The notes under the pieces are model-generated. The model saw nothing but the letters and a program-made list of their open reading frames with translations, was not told the DNA's origin and did no database searches. A stretch of DNA of 64,000 nt from Pseudomonadota bacterium (GTDB lineage Bacteria; Pseudomonadota; Alphaproteobacteria; Rhizobiales; Devosiaceae): assembly GCA_023391095.1 (NCBI GenBank), contig JAEWBN010000022.1:310001-374000 (forward strand), given 5' to 3'. A program made the position numbers and the translations under genes. Of this stretch, positions 50,248-58,868 are shown one piece after another. How positions within the stretch are numbered: position 1 is the first letter of the stretch; each line of letters opens with the position of its first letter.

Positions 50248-52026
50248 ATGGCTGATCCGGTGAGCACGCCCTATCTGGTGCTGGCGCGCAAGTACCGCCC
50301 GCGCGACTTCTCGACCCTGGTCGGGCAGGACGCCATGGTACAGACGCTGGGCAATGCCTTTGCGCAGAACCGCATCCATCACGCTTTTATCCTCACCGGC
50401 GTCCGCGGCGTGGGCAAGACCACGACAGCGCGCATCCTGGCCCGCGCCTTCAACTATGAAGACGATGCCGGTCGCCGCCCGACCCTTGACCTGTCGGTCG
50501 AGGGCACCCATTGCCGCGCCATCATCGAGGGCCGCCATGTCGACGTGGTTGAGATGGACGCCGCCTCCAATACCGGCATTGGCGACATCCGCGAGATCAT
50601 CGACTCGGTCAAATACGGTCCGGTCTCGGCGCCCTACAAGGTCTATGTGATCGACGAGGTGCACATGCTCTCGACGGCGGCCTTCAACGGGCTGCTGAAA
50701 ACGCTCGAAGAGCCGCCGCCCTATGTGAAGTTCATCTTCGCAACGACCGAAATCCGCAAGGTTCCGATCACCATCCTGTCGCGCTGCCAGCGCTTCGATC
50801 TTCGGCGCATTCCGGCCGAAACCATGTCCGATTATCTCGAAAAAATCCTCGGACAGGAAAATATCGGCTTTGAGGCCGACGCCCTGTCGATGATCGTCCG
50901 CGCCGGCGAAGGCTCCGCCCGCGACAGCCTTTCGCTGCTCGACCAGGCCATCGCCCATGGCAATGGCACGGTGACCTCCGAAACCGTCAAGGCCATGCTC
51001 GGCCTCGGCGACCGGGCGCGCATCATCGATCTTTTCGAAGACATCATGGGGGGGCGCGTCGCCGAGGCGCTGACCGCCCTGCGCGAACTTTATGATCTGG
51101 GCGCCGATCCGCAGACCCTGCTTGCCGATCTGGCGGAGTTCACCCATCTCGTCACCCGCATCAAGGTCGTGCCCGCCGCCGCCGACGACGCGTCGCTGAC
51201 GCCGGACGAGCGCAGCCGCGGCAAGGATCTGGCCGCCCGCCTGCCCATGCGCGCCCTGACCCGCGCCTGGCAGATCCTGTTCAAGGGCAATGAGGAAACC
51301 GCCCGCGCCGGCAATGCGCTGCAGGCCGCCGAGATGACCCTCATCCGGCTCGCCTATGCCGCCGACCTGCCGAGCCCCGACGAGGTGATCGGCAAGCTGA
51401 CCCAGCAGGGCGGCGCGCCGGCATCCTCTGCCTCCAGTTCAGCCCCTCCAAGCCTGCCGCCGCGCGGCTCGTCCGGTGGTGGCGGCGGCGCGTCGGCCAT
51501 GCGGGTCGAAGCGGTGCAGACCTCTGCGGCGCCCGCCATCGTCGCAACGCCGACCACCATGCAGGCCCCTGTCGCCCAGCCGCAACCCACCGCGCAGCCG
51601 GCCTTGGCCACCGTTACCTCCTACAAGGATCTGATTGCCCTGGCCCAGGCCAAGCGCGATGTCCTGGTCAAGCTGGCGCTGGAAAGCCAGATGCGACCGG
51701 TCTCGTTCGAACAGGGTCGCATCGAGGTCGCCCTCAGCGACGGCGCCGACCCGGGCATCATCGCCACGCTTTCGGCGCGCCTCCAGGCATGGACCGGCCA
51801 GCGCTGGCTGGTCATGGTGTCGACCAAGCCGCCCGAGGGGCTGACCATCCGGCAGGAGAAGGAGCAGCGCCATCAAGCTGCGACCGCTGCCGCCCATGAG
51901 GACCCGCTGGTCAAGGCCATATTGGAAACATTTCCGGGCGCCAAAGTTGTTGACGTCAGGGTGCGCGACGAAGACGCCGCGATCCCCGAACTTGCAGCGC
52001 CCCCACCTGAAGAGGACGACGAATGA
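50248..52026 (+). CDS. dnaX: DNA polymerase III subunit gamma/tau
   Basis: A 592-residue clamp-loader ATPase. Walker A is GVRGVGKTTT (51-60), Walker B VIDEVH (134-139), and the SRC sensor lies in LSRCQRF near 177. The zinc cysteines of the enterobacterial protein are lost: only C89 remains in EGTHCRA, as in related alphaproteobacteria. A Pro/Ala/Ser-rich linker (about 390-470) leads to the C-terminal tau domain. No slippery heptamer for a gamma frameshift was seen. Its TGA overlaps the ybaB ATG (ATGA). Confidence 0.96.
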   Translation: MADPVSTPYLVLARKYRPRDFSTLVGQDAMVQTLGNAFAQNRIHHAFILTGVRGVGKTTTARILARAFNYEDDAGRRPTLDLSVEGTHCRAIIEGRHVDVVEMDAASNTGIGDIREIIDSVKYGPVSAPYKVYVIDEVHMLSTAAFNGLLKTLEEPPPYVKFIFATTEIRKVPITILSRCQRFDLRRIPAETMSDYLEKILGQENIGFEADALSMIVRAGEGSARDSLSLLDQAIAHGNGTVTSETVKAMLGLGDRARIIDLFEDIMGGRVAEALTALRELYDLGADPQTLLADLAEFTHLVTRIKVVPAAADDASLTPDERSRGKDLAARLPMRALTRAWQILFKGNEETARAGNALQAAEMTLIRLAYAADLPSPDEVIGKLTQQGGAPASSASSSAPPSLPPRGSSGGGGGASAMRVEAVQTSAAPAIVATPTTMQAPVAQPQPTAQPALATVTSYKDLIALAQAKRDVLVKLALESQMRPVSFEQGRIEVALSDGADPGIIATLSARLQAWTGQRWLVMVSTKPPEGLTIRQEKEQRHQAATAAAHEDPLVKAILETFPGAKVVDVRVRDEDAAIPELAAPPPEEDDE

Positions 52027-52346
52027 AAGACATCATGGGCATGATGAAGGCCGCCAGCGAAATGAAGGGCAAGATGGAGGCCATGCAGGCCGAGCTTGCC
52101 GAGCTGGTGGTGGAAGGTCGCTCGGGCGGCGGCATGGTCACGGTCGCCCTTTCGGGCAAAGGGGACGTGCGCGGCCTCAAGATCGATCCGACGCTGCTTA
52201 AGCCGGAAGATGCCGAAGTGATCGAGGACCTGATCGTGGCCGCGTTCAACGACGCCAAGGGCAAGAGCGAAGCCGAGATGCAGCGCCGCATGGCCGAGGT
52301 CACGGCCGGTCTGCCCATCCCGCCCGGCATGAAATTCCCGTTCTGA
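52023..52346 (+). CDS. YbaB/EbfC family nucleoid-associated protein
   Basis: A 107-residue DNA-binding protein with Met-rich N-terminal helix (IMGMMKAASEMKGKM), the GMVTVALSGKGDVRGLKIDP strand region and DLIVAAFNDAKGKSEAEMQ. Homodimers bind and bend DNA. The genes dnaX-ybaB-recR form the widely conserved cluster; here ybaB overlaps dnaX by four bases and is followed by recR after about 90 bases. Confidence 0.95.
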   Translation: MKDIMGMMKAASEMKGKMEAMQAELAELVVEGRSGGGMVTVALSGKGDVRGLKIDPTLLKPEDAEVIEDLIVAAFNDAKGKSEAEMQRRMAEVTAGLPIPPGMKFPF

Positions 52347-52439
52347 CCCTTTAGTGCACCGTGGCGTCACCCGAATGCGTTTGCGCGAGGGTCAGCGTTA
52401 ACAGTCTGCTCACCAATTCGCCCCTGAGGTGACACATCC

Positions 52440-53036
52440 ATGGCCTCCGGCGGACCGGAAATCGAACAGCTGATCCAGCTCCTGGCGCGCCTGCCGGGGC
52501 TTGGTCCACGCTCGGCCCGCCGCGCTGTCCTGCACCTCATAAAGCGCAAGGATCAGCTCATGGTGCCGCTGTCGGCGGCGCTCGACCGCGCCGTCGCCGC
52601 GGTTCGCAGCTGCGAGGTTTGCGGCAATGTCGACACAGTGAGCCCCTGCTCCATCTGCGCCGACCCGCGCCGTGGAGAAAGCGGAATTCTCATTGTGGTG
52701 GAAGACGTTGCGGACCTTTGGGCGCTGGAGCGCGCGGGCGTCGGTCAGGTCCGCTACCATGTCCTTGGCGGCGTCCTTTCCCCTCTCGATGGGGTGGGAC
52801 CGGACGATCTCAACCTCAGCGGTCTTATCGCCCGGTCACCGGATTATTCGGAGATCGTGCTGGCCATGAATGCCACGGTCGAAGGCCAGACGACCGCCCA
52901 TTACATCACCGACCACCTCACCGGCAGCGGCCTCAAGGTCACCCGCCTGGCCCATGGCGTTCCCGTGGGCGGCGAACTCGACTACCTCGACGAAGGCACG
53001 TTAAGTCAAGCACTTAGGGCCCGCACCGAGATCTAG
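52440..53036 (+). CDS. recR: Recombination mediator protein RecR
   Basis: A 198-residue RecR with an N-terminal helix-hairpin-helix (LLARLPGLGPRSARRAVLHL), the C4 zinc finger C58, C61, C70 and C73, a Toprim domain (ILIVVEDVADLWALE) and the C-terminal LAHGVPVGGELDYLDEGTL. It forms a DNA clamp with RecO and helps load RecA at gaps. It is the third gene of dnaX-ybaB-recR. Confidence 0.96.
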   Translation: MASGGPEIEQLIQLLARLPGLGPRSARRAVLHLIKRKDQLMVPLSAALDRAVAAVRSCEVCGNVDTVSPCSICADPRRGESGILIVVEDVADLWALERAGVGQVRYHVLGGVLSPLDGVGPDDLNLSGLIARSPDYSEIVLAMNATVEGQTTAHYITDHLTGSGLKVTRLAHGVPVGGELDYLDEGTLSQALRARTEI

Positions 53037-53058
53037 CCGGGCCTCAATTGAGGTCCGG
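53037..53058. terminator. Hairpin in the recR convergent gap
   Basis: CCGG-G-CCTCAA / TTGAGG-T-CCGG makes a 22-base near-perfect dyad starting one base after the recR stop. It overlaps the last codons of the opposite gene and has no long T run, so termination is plausible but not certain. Confidence 0.5.
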
Positions 53059-53514
53059 TTTGAACTCGTCGCTGCCTTGCCAGACATGGTCGTCATCAGC
53101 AGGGCCGTCCTCGTCTTCCTCGAAGAATTCCTCTTCCCCGATCAGCGCCGCACGGGCATCGACATCATCGGGCGCCAGGGCATCGAGGTGGTCGGCCGGA
53201 TCGGCGGCCATCACTGCGGCATCGCCGGTGTCGTCGGCGTTTTGGGCATCGCGCTGCAACTCCTCGATGGCGCGGTCGAGCTCGTCGATCATGTCGGCGG
53301 GGTCTTCCTCGCCGAAATCGCCGCTCTCGCGCACGACCATTTCCCCGCGGATTTCGCGCAGGCGGGCGAGCCGGTCCTCGACGGAAAGGTCCGAGGCGTA
53401 AAGAATATCCTCGATCTCGTTCTGGCTATAGGGATGTGCGAGGCCCGGCTGGTCGACGGCGTCATAGGTCGTGTCCTGCGAAACGACAGGGTCAGGCTGG
53501 GTATGGTGGGCCAT
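53044..53514 (-). CDS. Acidic protein of unknown function
   Basis: A 156-residue soluble and strongly acidic protein. The central part (about 30-85) is helical with the heptad-like segment DILYASDLSVEDRLARLREI and DMIDELDRAIEEL. The C-terminal 50 residues are mostly Asp, Glu and Ala. No domain recognised. The GGAGA before the ATG at 53514 supports the start; a 77-codon upstream extension is spurious. The charge pattern would suit a binding or chaperone-like adaptor, but that is speculation. Confidence 0.65.
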   Translation of the reverse strand: MAHHTQPDPVVSQDTTYDAVDQPGLAHPYSQNEIEDILYASDLSVEDRLARLREIRGEMVVRESGDFGEEDPADMIDELDRAIEELQRDAQNADDTGDAAVMAADPADHLDALAPDDVDARAALIGEEEFFEEDEDGPADDDHVWQGSDEFKPDLN

Positions 53515-53626
53515 GATCGTTCTCCATGGGGTTTCCGTCCTGCGGCAGGAACGCCGCTGCCGCTCAGTGGTTCGTATGCTGGTGCGAAAGTGATCGGCCG
53601 CATGCCGCGATCCCGAGGAGATAGCC

Positions 53627-53842
53627 ATGGCCCTAAGAAAAGGCTCGAAAGTGACGTGGAAATGGGGCGCCCACACCGCCTCAGGCAAGATTGTCGAGCG
53701 CTTCACCAGTCCGGTGAGCCGCACGATCAAAGGGGCGGAAGTCAAGCGCGAGGCCAGCCGGAAAGAGCCTGCCTACGTGATCGAACAGGAGGATGGCGAC
53801 AGGGTACTCAAGAGCCGGAGCGAGGTCAGCCCGGTCAGTTGA
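53627..53842 (+). CDS. DUF2945 (TUDOR-like) small protein
   Basis: A 71-residue basic protein with the DUF2945 pattern: KGSKVTWKWGAHTASGKIVE, SRTIKGAEVKREASRKEPAY and the end VIEQEDGDRVLKSRSEVS. The fold is a small SH3/Tudor-like barrel. Members are widespread and uncharacterised. Its last eight bases overlap the end of rmuC on the opposite strand. Confidence 0.85.
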   Translation: MALRKGSKVTWKWGAHTASGKIVERFTSPVSRTIKGAEVKREASRKEPAYVIEQEDGDRVLKSRSEVSPVS

Positions 53843-55259
53843 GGTCGCCGGGCTCATCTCCAACCAGGCGCAGAACCGGCTTGTCCTCGCTGCCGCCATC
53901 CCAACCCTGTGGCAATGTCTTGTTGGACTTGGCGCCCAGTTCGCGCAGCATTTCCACCTGCCGGACGACATTGCCCCTGCCCGAGGACAGCTGGTTGCGC
54001 GCTTCATCGAAGCTGCTTCTGGCCTTGTCCAGATGGCCGCCGAGCTTGTCCATGGTGGAGAGGAACCCAACCACCTTGTCGTAAAGCGCGCCGGCCCGTT
54101 CGGCGATTTCCTCGGCATTCTGGTGGCGCTTTTCGATGTCCCAGACATTGCGGATCGTGCGCAGCACGGTCATCAGCGTGGTTGGCGTCGTCAGCATGAC
54201 GCCCTTGGACATGCCGAATTCCACAAGCTTGGCGTCATTCTGAATGGCCGTGGCGAGAGCCGATTCGATGGGCACGAACATCATCACATAGTCGAGGCTG
54301 GAACGCGCCGCACGGTGGTAGGATTTGTCGCCCAGCGTCGCGATATGGGCGCGCACCGAAGCGATATGGGCGCGCAGGTGCTGCTCACGGGTGTCGGCCT
54401 CGGCATTCACATAGGCTTCGAAAGCCGTGAGCGAAACCTTGGAATCGATCACCAGCACATCCCCATTGGGCATGCGGATTTCCACGTCGGTGCGCACCCG
54501 CTGGCCGGCTTCATCGGTGTGGCTCTGCTGGGTGATGTACTGCTCGCCTTCGCGCAGGCCCGACTGCTCGAGGATGGTGGAGAGGATCATTTCGCCCCAG
54601 GCTCCCTGCGTCTGCGAAGAGCCCTTGAGGGCGCGCGTCAGGTTCTGCGCTTCGGTGGTGATCTGGATATTGCTTTCCAGCAGTGCCCTGATCCGTTCGG
54701 CCATGGCTGAGCGGTCTTCGATCAGCCCCTTGTGGAACTCACCGATCTTTTCCTGGAGGGGCTTGAGCAGCACATCGACCTGCTCACGGTTCTGCTTGGC
54801 AAAAGTCTCGCTATGCGTGCGCAGCACATCACCGGCAATGGCCTTGAATTCATCGGTCATCTGCTGGCGCGCATCGGTAAAGCGCTTGAGATTGGCCTCG
54901 CTCTGCCGCGCCTGTTCATCAAGGCGGGTTCGCATGGCGGCGAGTTCCGCCAGTAGCTCGGCATTGCGCTCCCGTTCACCGCTGAGCTGCTCGCTTGCGC
55001 GCTCCCGCTCCCGCTCGATCTGCATTTCCATCTCACGAATGCGCGCGTCGCGCCCGGCAATCTGGTCGTTGAGGCTGGCGCGCAAACCGTCGGCCGCTTC
55101 GCGCGCGGCCGTGTCGGCTCTCAGGGCAGTGGCTCGGGCGGACAGGACCAGAGCGACCACAATGGCAGTCAGAACCAGCGTGGCCCCAATAGCCAACGCC
55201 AGTCCGAGGCTGACCGGAACATCACCAAGATTGAAGAGTGTGGAATCGAGCGCGTTCAT
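53835..55259 (-). CDS. rmuC: DNA recombination protein RmuC
   Basis: A 474-residue protein with an N-terminal membrane anchor (about 16-40), a long coiled coil (42-130) and the RmuC nuclease-like domain (about 190-420) with GAWGEMILSTILEQSGL, NGDVLVIDSKVSLTAFEAY and DYVMMFVPIESAL. RmuC restrains inversions at short inverted repeats in E. coli. The acidic and lysine residues of the PD-(D/E)xK-like core (D and K in VIDSKV) are present. Convergent with the DUF2945 gene and divergent from def. Confidence 0.93.
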   Translation of the reverse strand: MNALDSTLFNLGDVPVSLGLALAIGATLVLTAIVVALVLSARATALRADTAAREAADGLRASLNDQIAGRDARIREMEMQIERERERASEQLSGERERNAELLAELAAMRTRLDEQARQSEANLKRFTDARQQMTDEFKAIAGDVLRTHSETFAKQNREQVDVLLKPLQEKIGEFHKGLIEDRSAMAERIRALLESNIQITTEAQNLTRALKGSSQTQGAWGEMILSTILEQSGLREGEQYITQQSHTDEAGQRVRTDVEIRMPNGDVLVIDSKVSLTAFEAYVNAEADTREQHLRAHIASVRAHIATLGDKSYHRAARSSLDYVMMFVPIESALATAIQNDAKLVEFGMSKGVMLTTPTTLMTVLRTIRNVWDIEKRHQNAEEIAERAGALYDKVVGFLSTMDKLGGHLDKARSSFDEARNQLSSGRGNVVRQVEMLRELGAKSNKTLPQGWDGGSEDKPVLRLVGDEPGDLN

Positions 55260-55391
55260 GGAAGCAGGTTATCCCGATTCTGATGTTCGCAAAATGTTCT
55301 TGTTCAACCCCCTGTTGAACAGGCCTGCTGTTGACCGGCGGGCCGGAAATCGCCATATCGGGGTCAATCCTTTCATCGCCGGACTATTGCC

Positions 55392-55907
55392 ATGGCCATC
55401 CGCCCCATTCTTGTCATTCCCGATGCCCGCCTGCGCGCTGTCGCCGATCCGATCATCGAGGTCGATGAGGAAATTCAGACGCTGGCCAAGGACATGCTGG
55501 ACACCATGTATGATGCCCCCGGCATCGGCCTCGCCGCGCCGCAGATCGGCGTGATGAAGCGGATCGTGGTCATGGACCTGGCCGGCGAAGGCGAGCCTGC
55601 CGCGCCGCTGGTGATGATCAATCCGGAGATCACCCATTTCGGCGACCAGATGCAGGTGACCGAAGAGGGGTGCCTCTCCATTCCGGAGCTCTATTACGAA
55701 GTCGAGCGCCCCAACGATGTGACGGTGAAATACACCGACCTCGAGGGCAAGGAAGTGGTCAAGGACGCGTCGGGCAAGCTGGCGGTCTGCATCCAGCACG
55801 AGCTCGATCACCTCGATGGCGTGCTCTATATCGACTATCTCAGCCGGCTCAAGCGGGACCGCGTCATCAAGAAGTTCGACAAGGCTGCAAAGCGCGCTGC
55901 CGGTTAG
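55392..55907 (+). CDS. def: Peptide deformylase
   Basis: A 171-residue metalloenzyme that removes the formyl group from nascent N-terminal methionines. All three motifs are intact: GIGLAAPQIG (44-53), EGCLS with C94, and QHELDH with H136, E137 and H140. Length is typical. It is followed, after a palindromic repeat element, by fmt, which encodes the enzyme that adds the formyl group to initiator tRNA, and by truA. Confidence 0.97.
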   Translation: MAIRPILVIPDARLRAVADPIIEVDEEIQTLAKDMLDTMYDAPGIGLAAPQIGVMKRIVVMDLAGEGEPAAPLVMINPEITHFGDQMQVTEEGCLSIPELYYEVERPNDVTVKYTDLEGKEVVKDASGKLAVCIQHELDHLDGVLYIDYLSRLKRDRVIKKFDKAAKRAAG

Positions 55908-55918
55908 GAGCGCACCCG

Positions 55919-56050
55919 CCTTTTTATTCTCCCCCTTGTGGGAGAAGGTGGCTCGCGCAACGCGGCGGACGAGAGGTCCGGTGCTGATGCGAGGACACCC
56001 CTTACCTGCCCTTGGGCACCCTCTCCTACAAGGAAAGAGGGACAGCGGAG
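55919..56050. repeat. Intergenic imperfect palindromic repeat between def and fmt
   Basis: The left arm (55929-55951, beginning CTCCCCCTTGTGGGAGAAGG) and the right arm (56017-56041, beginning CACCCTCTCCTACAAGGAAA) are imperfect reverse complements, about 23 bases each, and would form a long hairpin. The left arm contains a shorter TCTCCC/GGGAGA dyad. The element lies on the same-strand path from def to fmt and may affect read-through. It shares the CTCCCCCTT core with the element at 10335 and belongs to the general class of dispersed palindromes. Confidence 0.65.
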
Positions 56051-56062
56051 CTAGTTCGCACC

Positions 56063-56986
56063 ATGCGCGTCGTCTTCATGGGTACGCCCGATTTTTCCGT
56101 TCCGACCCTGACCGAGATCGTATCGTCGGGGCACGAGGTCGTGGCCGTTTATACGCGCGCACCAAAGCCCGCCGGACGCGGCCAGGCGGAGCGCAAAAGC
56201 CCGGTGCACGAGGCGGCGGAGAGCTTTGGCATTCCGGTCTTCACCCCGCGCTCGCTCAAGGGCGAGGCCGAGCAGGCCCAGTTCGCCTCGCTGGGCGCTG
56301 ACGTGGCCGTCGTTGTGGCCTATGGCCTGATACTGCCCAAGCCGGTGCTGGAGGCGCCGGAATATGGGTGCCTCAATCTGCATGGGTCCCTCCTGCCCCG
56401 CTGGCGCGGCGCCGCGCCCATCCAGCGCGCCATCATGGAAGGCGACCGGCAGACCGGCATTGTGGTCATGCAGATGGACGAGGGTCTGGACACGGGCGCC
56501 ATGGGGCCCACCGAGATCATTGCCATCGGGCCGGACATGACGGCCGGAGAATTGCACGACCAGATGATGCGGGTCGGCGCCGACCTCATGGGCCGGGCGC
56601 TCGCCGCGCTTGAGCGCGGTAGCCTCGACTTCACGCCGCAGCCGGAGGCTGGCGTTACCTATGCGGCCAAGATCGACAAGGCCGAGGCACGGATCGACTT
56701 CACACAAAGCGCTGAAACCGTACACAACCGCATCCGCGGGCTCTCGCCCTTTCCGGGAGCCTGGTTCGAGCTGGAGCTCGGCGGCAAGCCAGTACGCGTC
56801 AAGGCATTGCGCTCAACCCTGGCAGAACGCAGCGCCGCTCCGGGCACCTTGCTTGGCGACGGCCTTACCATCGCCTGCGGGACTGGCGCGGTGCGCCTCG
56901 TTCAGGTGCAGCGCGAAGGCAAGGGCGCCATGGACGCAGCGACGTTCCTTCGGGGCGCAGGCCCGCTTCCGGCCACAGTCAGCTGA
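56063..56986 (+). CDS. fmt: Methionyl-tRNA formyltransferase
   Basis: A 307-residue enzyme that formylates initiator Met-tRNA with 10-formyl-tetrahydrofolate. Catalytic residues are N105 and H107 in LNLHGSLLPRWRGAAPIQRA and D143 in MDEGLDTGAM; the C-terminal tRNA-binding domain spans about 205-307. The ATG at 56063 matches the usual N-terminus MRVVFMGTPDFSVP; an upstream ATG at 56012 lies in the repeat element. Its TGA is shared with the truA ATG. Confidence 0.96.
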   Translation: MRVVFMGTPDFSVPTLTEIVSSGHEVVAVYTRAPKPAGRGQAERKSPVHEAAESFGIPVFTPRSLKGEAEQAQFASLGADVAVVVAYGLILPKPVLEAPEYGCLNLHGSLLPRWRGAAPIQRAIMEGDRQTGIVVMQMDEGLDTGAMGPTEIIAIGPDMTAGELHDQMMRVGADLMGRALAALERGSLDFTPQPEAGVTYAAKIDKAEARIDFTQSAETVHNRIRGLSPFPGAWFELELGGKPVRVKALRSTLAERSAAPGTLLGDGLTIACGTGAVRLVQVQREGKGAMDAATFLRGAGPLPATVS

Positions 56987-57723
56987 TGGCGCGCTACAAG
57001 CTCACGCTCGAATATGACGGAACTCCCTTCTGCGGCTGGCAGCGGCAGGCGGATCGGATGAGCGTGCAGCAGGCGCTGGAAGAAGCGATTGCGCGCTTTT
57101 CTTCCGAGAAGGTGATCACGCAGGCCGCAGGCCGCACCGATGCAGGGGTGCACGCGCTCGGACAGGTGGCCCATTTCGACCTCTCCAAGAGCTGGGACCC
57201 GTTTCGCGTCCGCGAAGCGCTCAACTATCACCTCAGGCCCCACCCGGTCGTCGTGATCGACTGCGAAGCGGTGGGCGAAGGTTTCGAGGCCCGGTTTTCT
57301 GCCTCGGCACGGCATTACGAATATCGCATTCTCAATCGCCGGGCACCGGCTGCAATAGAGCGCAACCAGGTCTGGCATGTGCCCATGCCGCTCGACGCGC
57401 CGCGGATGCATGAAGCGGCGCAACTGATCCTGGGCAAGCATGATTTTTCGACTTTCCGATCCTCGGAGTGTCAGGCCAATTCGCCTGTCCGCACGCTTGA
57501 TGTCTTTGACGTGACTGGCGACGGGGAAGTCATTTCAATCACCGCAAGCGCCCGCTCGTTCCTGCACCATCAGGTGCGCTCGATGGTGGGATCGCTCAAG
57601 CTTGTGGGCGAGGGCAAGTGGAGCCCGGCAGACTTTCGCGCAGCGCTGGACGCCGCCGACCGGCGCCGTTGCGGGCCGATGGCACCCTCCTCGGGCCTCT
57701 ACCTAACCGGCGTGAGCTACTAG
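56986..57723 (+). CDS. truA: tRNA pseudouridine(38-40) synthase
   Basis: A 245-residue TruA that modifies U38, U39 and U40 in the anticodon arm. The catalytic D52 is in GRTDAGVHALGQV; other conserved segments are EYDGTPFCGWQRQ near the start and HHQVRSMVGSL near residue 190. Overlaps fmt by one base (TGATG) and ends with a four-base overlap into a convergent membrane protein gene. Confidence 0.96.
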   Translation: MARYKLTLEYDGTPFCGWQRQADRMSVQQALEEAIARFSSEKVITQAAGRTDAGVHALGQVAHFDLSKSWDPFRVREALNYHLRPHPVVVIDCEAVGEGFEARFSASARHYEYRILNRRAPAAIERNQVWHVPMPLDAPRMHEAAQLILGKHDFSTFRSSECQANSPVRTLDVFDVTGDGEVISITASARSFLHHQVRSMVGSLKLVGEGKWSPADFRAALDAADRRRCGPMAPSSGLYLTGVSY

Positions 57724-58310
57724 GCCAGCGACAGGATGATGGGCTGGATCAGGAAAGCCGCCCCAAGCTGCATGAATACGAACATGGCCACGTGGAGTGG
57801 CTTCAGCGTCAGGATCAGCCGGGCAATATTGACCCACACGATCATGGCGGCGATGCCCAAGAGCAGGAAGGGGATGGTGCCGGGGGTCATCTGCGCCAGT
57901 TGATCATCCGCCGAGACCGCGATGGGCTGACCGAAAATGGCGATGCTCGCGACCGCCAGAAGGCTCTGGAAAAGGGTCACCCAGTTCTGCACCACCACAA
58001 ATGGGATGAAGCCATCTGCGCGGCCCAGGAGGCGCAGCACCAGATAGGCCACGCCAAACTGCACGCCCAGAACCACAAAGCCCAGCATGATCGCGCCGGT
58101 AGCCGCACCCGCCGGAATGCCGGGGGACAGGAAAGGCGGAGCAAAGGCCTGGACCGCCATGCCGACAAGAACAGCGATGAACGACCCGATCAACCCGGCA
58201 TTGCGGAAGTCGAAATAGCTCGAGGCCTGCCGGTTGCCGACAACAAGGGCCACGGTGCCGCGCAGGGCATCTATGGCTTCTTCAAGAAAGGAGCGGGAGG
58301 GCTGGGCCAA
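57720..58310 (-). CDS. Polytopic membrane protein (Yip1-like), downstream of dapE
   Basis: A 196-residue protein with five hydrophobic helices (about 35-58, 62-90, 102-122, 140-165, 170-194) and a short polar N-terminus (AQPSRSFLEEAIDALRG). The layout recalls Yip1-family membrane proteins, but no signature is firm. TTG start at 58310, weak ribosome-binding site. It follows a second membrane protein gene of similar size on the same strand after 15 bases; the two probably work together, and both belong to the dapD-dapE transcript. Confidence 0.65.
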   Translation of the reverse strand: MAQPSRSFLEEAIDALRGTVALVVGNRQASSYFDFRNAGLIGSFIAVLVGMAVQAFAPPFLSPGIPAGAATGAIMLGFVVLGVQFGVAYLVLRLLGRADGFIPFVVVQNWVTLFQSLLAVASIAIFGQPIAVSADDQLAQMTPGTIPFLLLGIAAMIVWVNIARLILTLKPLHVAMFVFMQLGAAFLIQPIILSLA

Positions 58311-58325
58311 ACGTCTAAGTCTCGT

Positions 58326-58868
58326 TCAGGATAACGGGGCGAAGGTGCTCATTAGCATGTAGAGCGTCATGGGCAGCGCGGCAAGCAAGACAACGGTCAA
58401 ACATCCAAAGGCCAGCGACACGCCATGCGCCCAGCCGGCTGCCACGCGGCCAAGCCGATAGAAGAGGTAGATGAGGCCTGCCCAGAGCACGAAGACAAGC
58501 ATGCCGTTGACCAGCGACAGCAAGGCGCCCAGCACGAGGTAGAAGCCCAAGGCATAAAGGCCGGGCACAATGATCTGCAAGAGCGGAGCGGGCGTTGGCA
58601 CAGCCTGACGCGTGGTCACCGTGCCCACCAGCAAGGCGATGAGGCCCAGGGCCTGCACGAACATAACGCCCAGGAAACCATCGAATGTGGGCACGCCGAA
58701 GCTCAGCGCCGAGACTATGATCGAGATAAAGGCGCAGAGCAGGAAAATGCCCAGCGCGGTGACGAGGCCGGGCATGGTGGGCGCGAACTGGCCCTGCCAT
58801 TCAGGGCTGCCACCCAGGATGGCCCGCCAACCGCGCCATGCCCGTTTGATGGCGCGCCAGAGGCTCAT
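58326..58868 (-). CDS. Polytopic membrane protein (Yip1-like), overlapping dapE
   Basis: A 180-residue protein with an amphipathic, Trp/Arg-rich N-terminus (SLWRAIKRAWRGWRAILGG) and five helices (about 34-58, 64-84, 98-120, 122-138, 148-175). Its ATG overlaps the dapE stop (ATGA), so its translation is coupled to lysine/cell-wall precursor synthesis. No family signature is certain. The N-terminal amphipathic helix and helix count resemble its downstream neighbour, which hints at an old duplication or a heteromeric pair. Confidence 0.68.
   Translation of the reverse strand: MSLWRAIKRAWRGWRAILGGSPEWQGQFAPTMPGLVTALGIFLLCAFISIIVSALSFGVPTFDGFLGVMFVQALGLIALLVGTVTTRQAVPTPAPLLQIIVPGLYALGFYLVLGALLSLVNGMLVFVLWAGLIYLFYRLGRVAAGWAHGVSLAFGCLTVVLLAALPMTLYMLMSTFAPLS

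Noticed and set aside
50248..52026. Programmed frameshift in dnaX to make a short gamma subunit
   Set aside because: No A-rich slippery heptamer was seen in the linker region, so only the full-length product is proposed.
10335..56050. The two intergenic palindromes as parts of a CRISPR array
   Set aside because: They are single elements 45 kb apart with internal symmetry, not regularly spaced direct repeats, and no cas genes are present.
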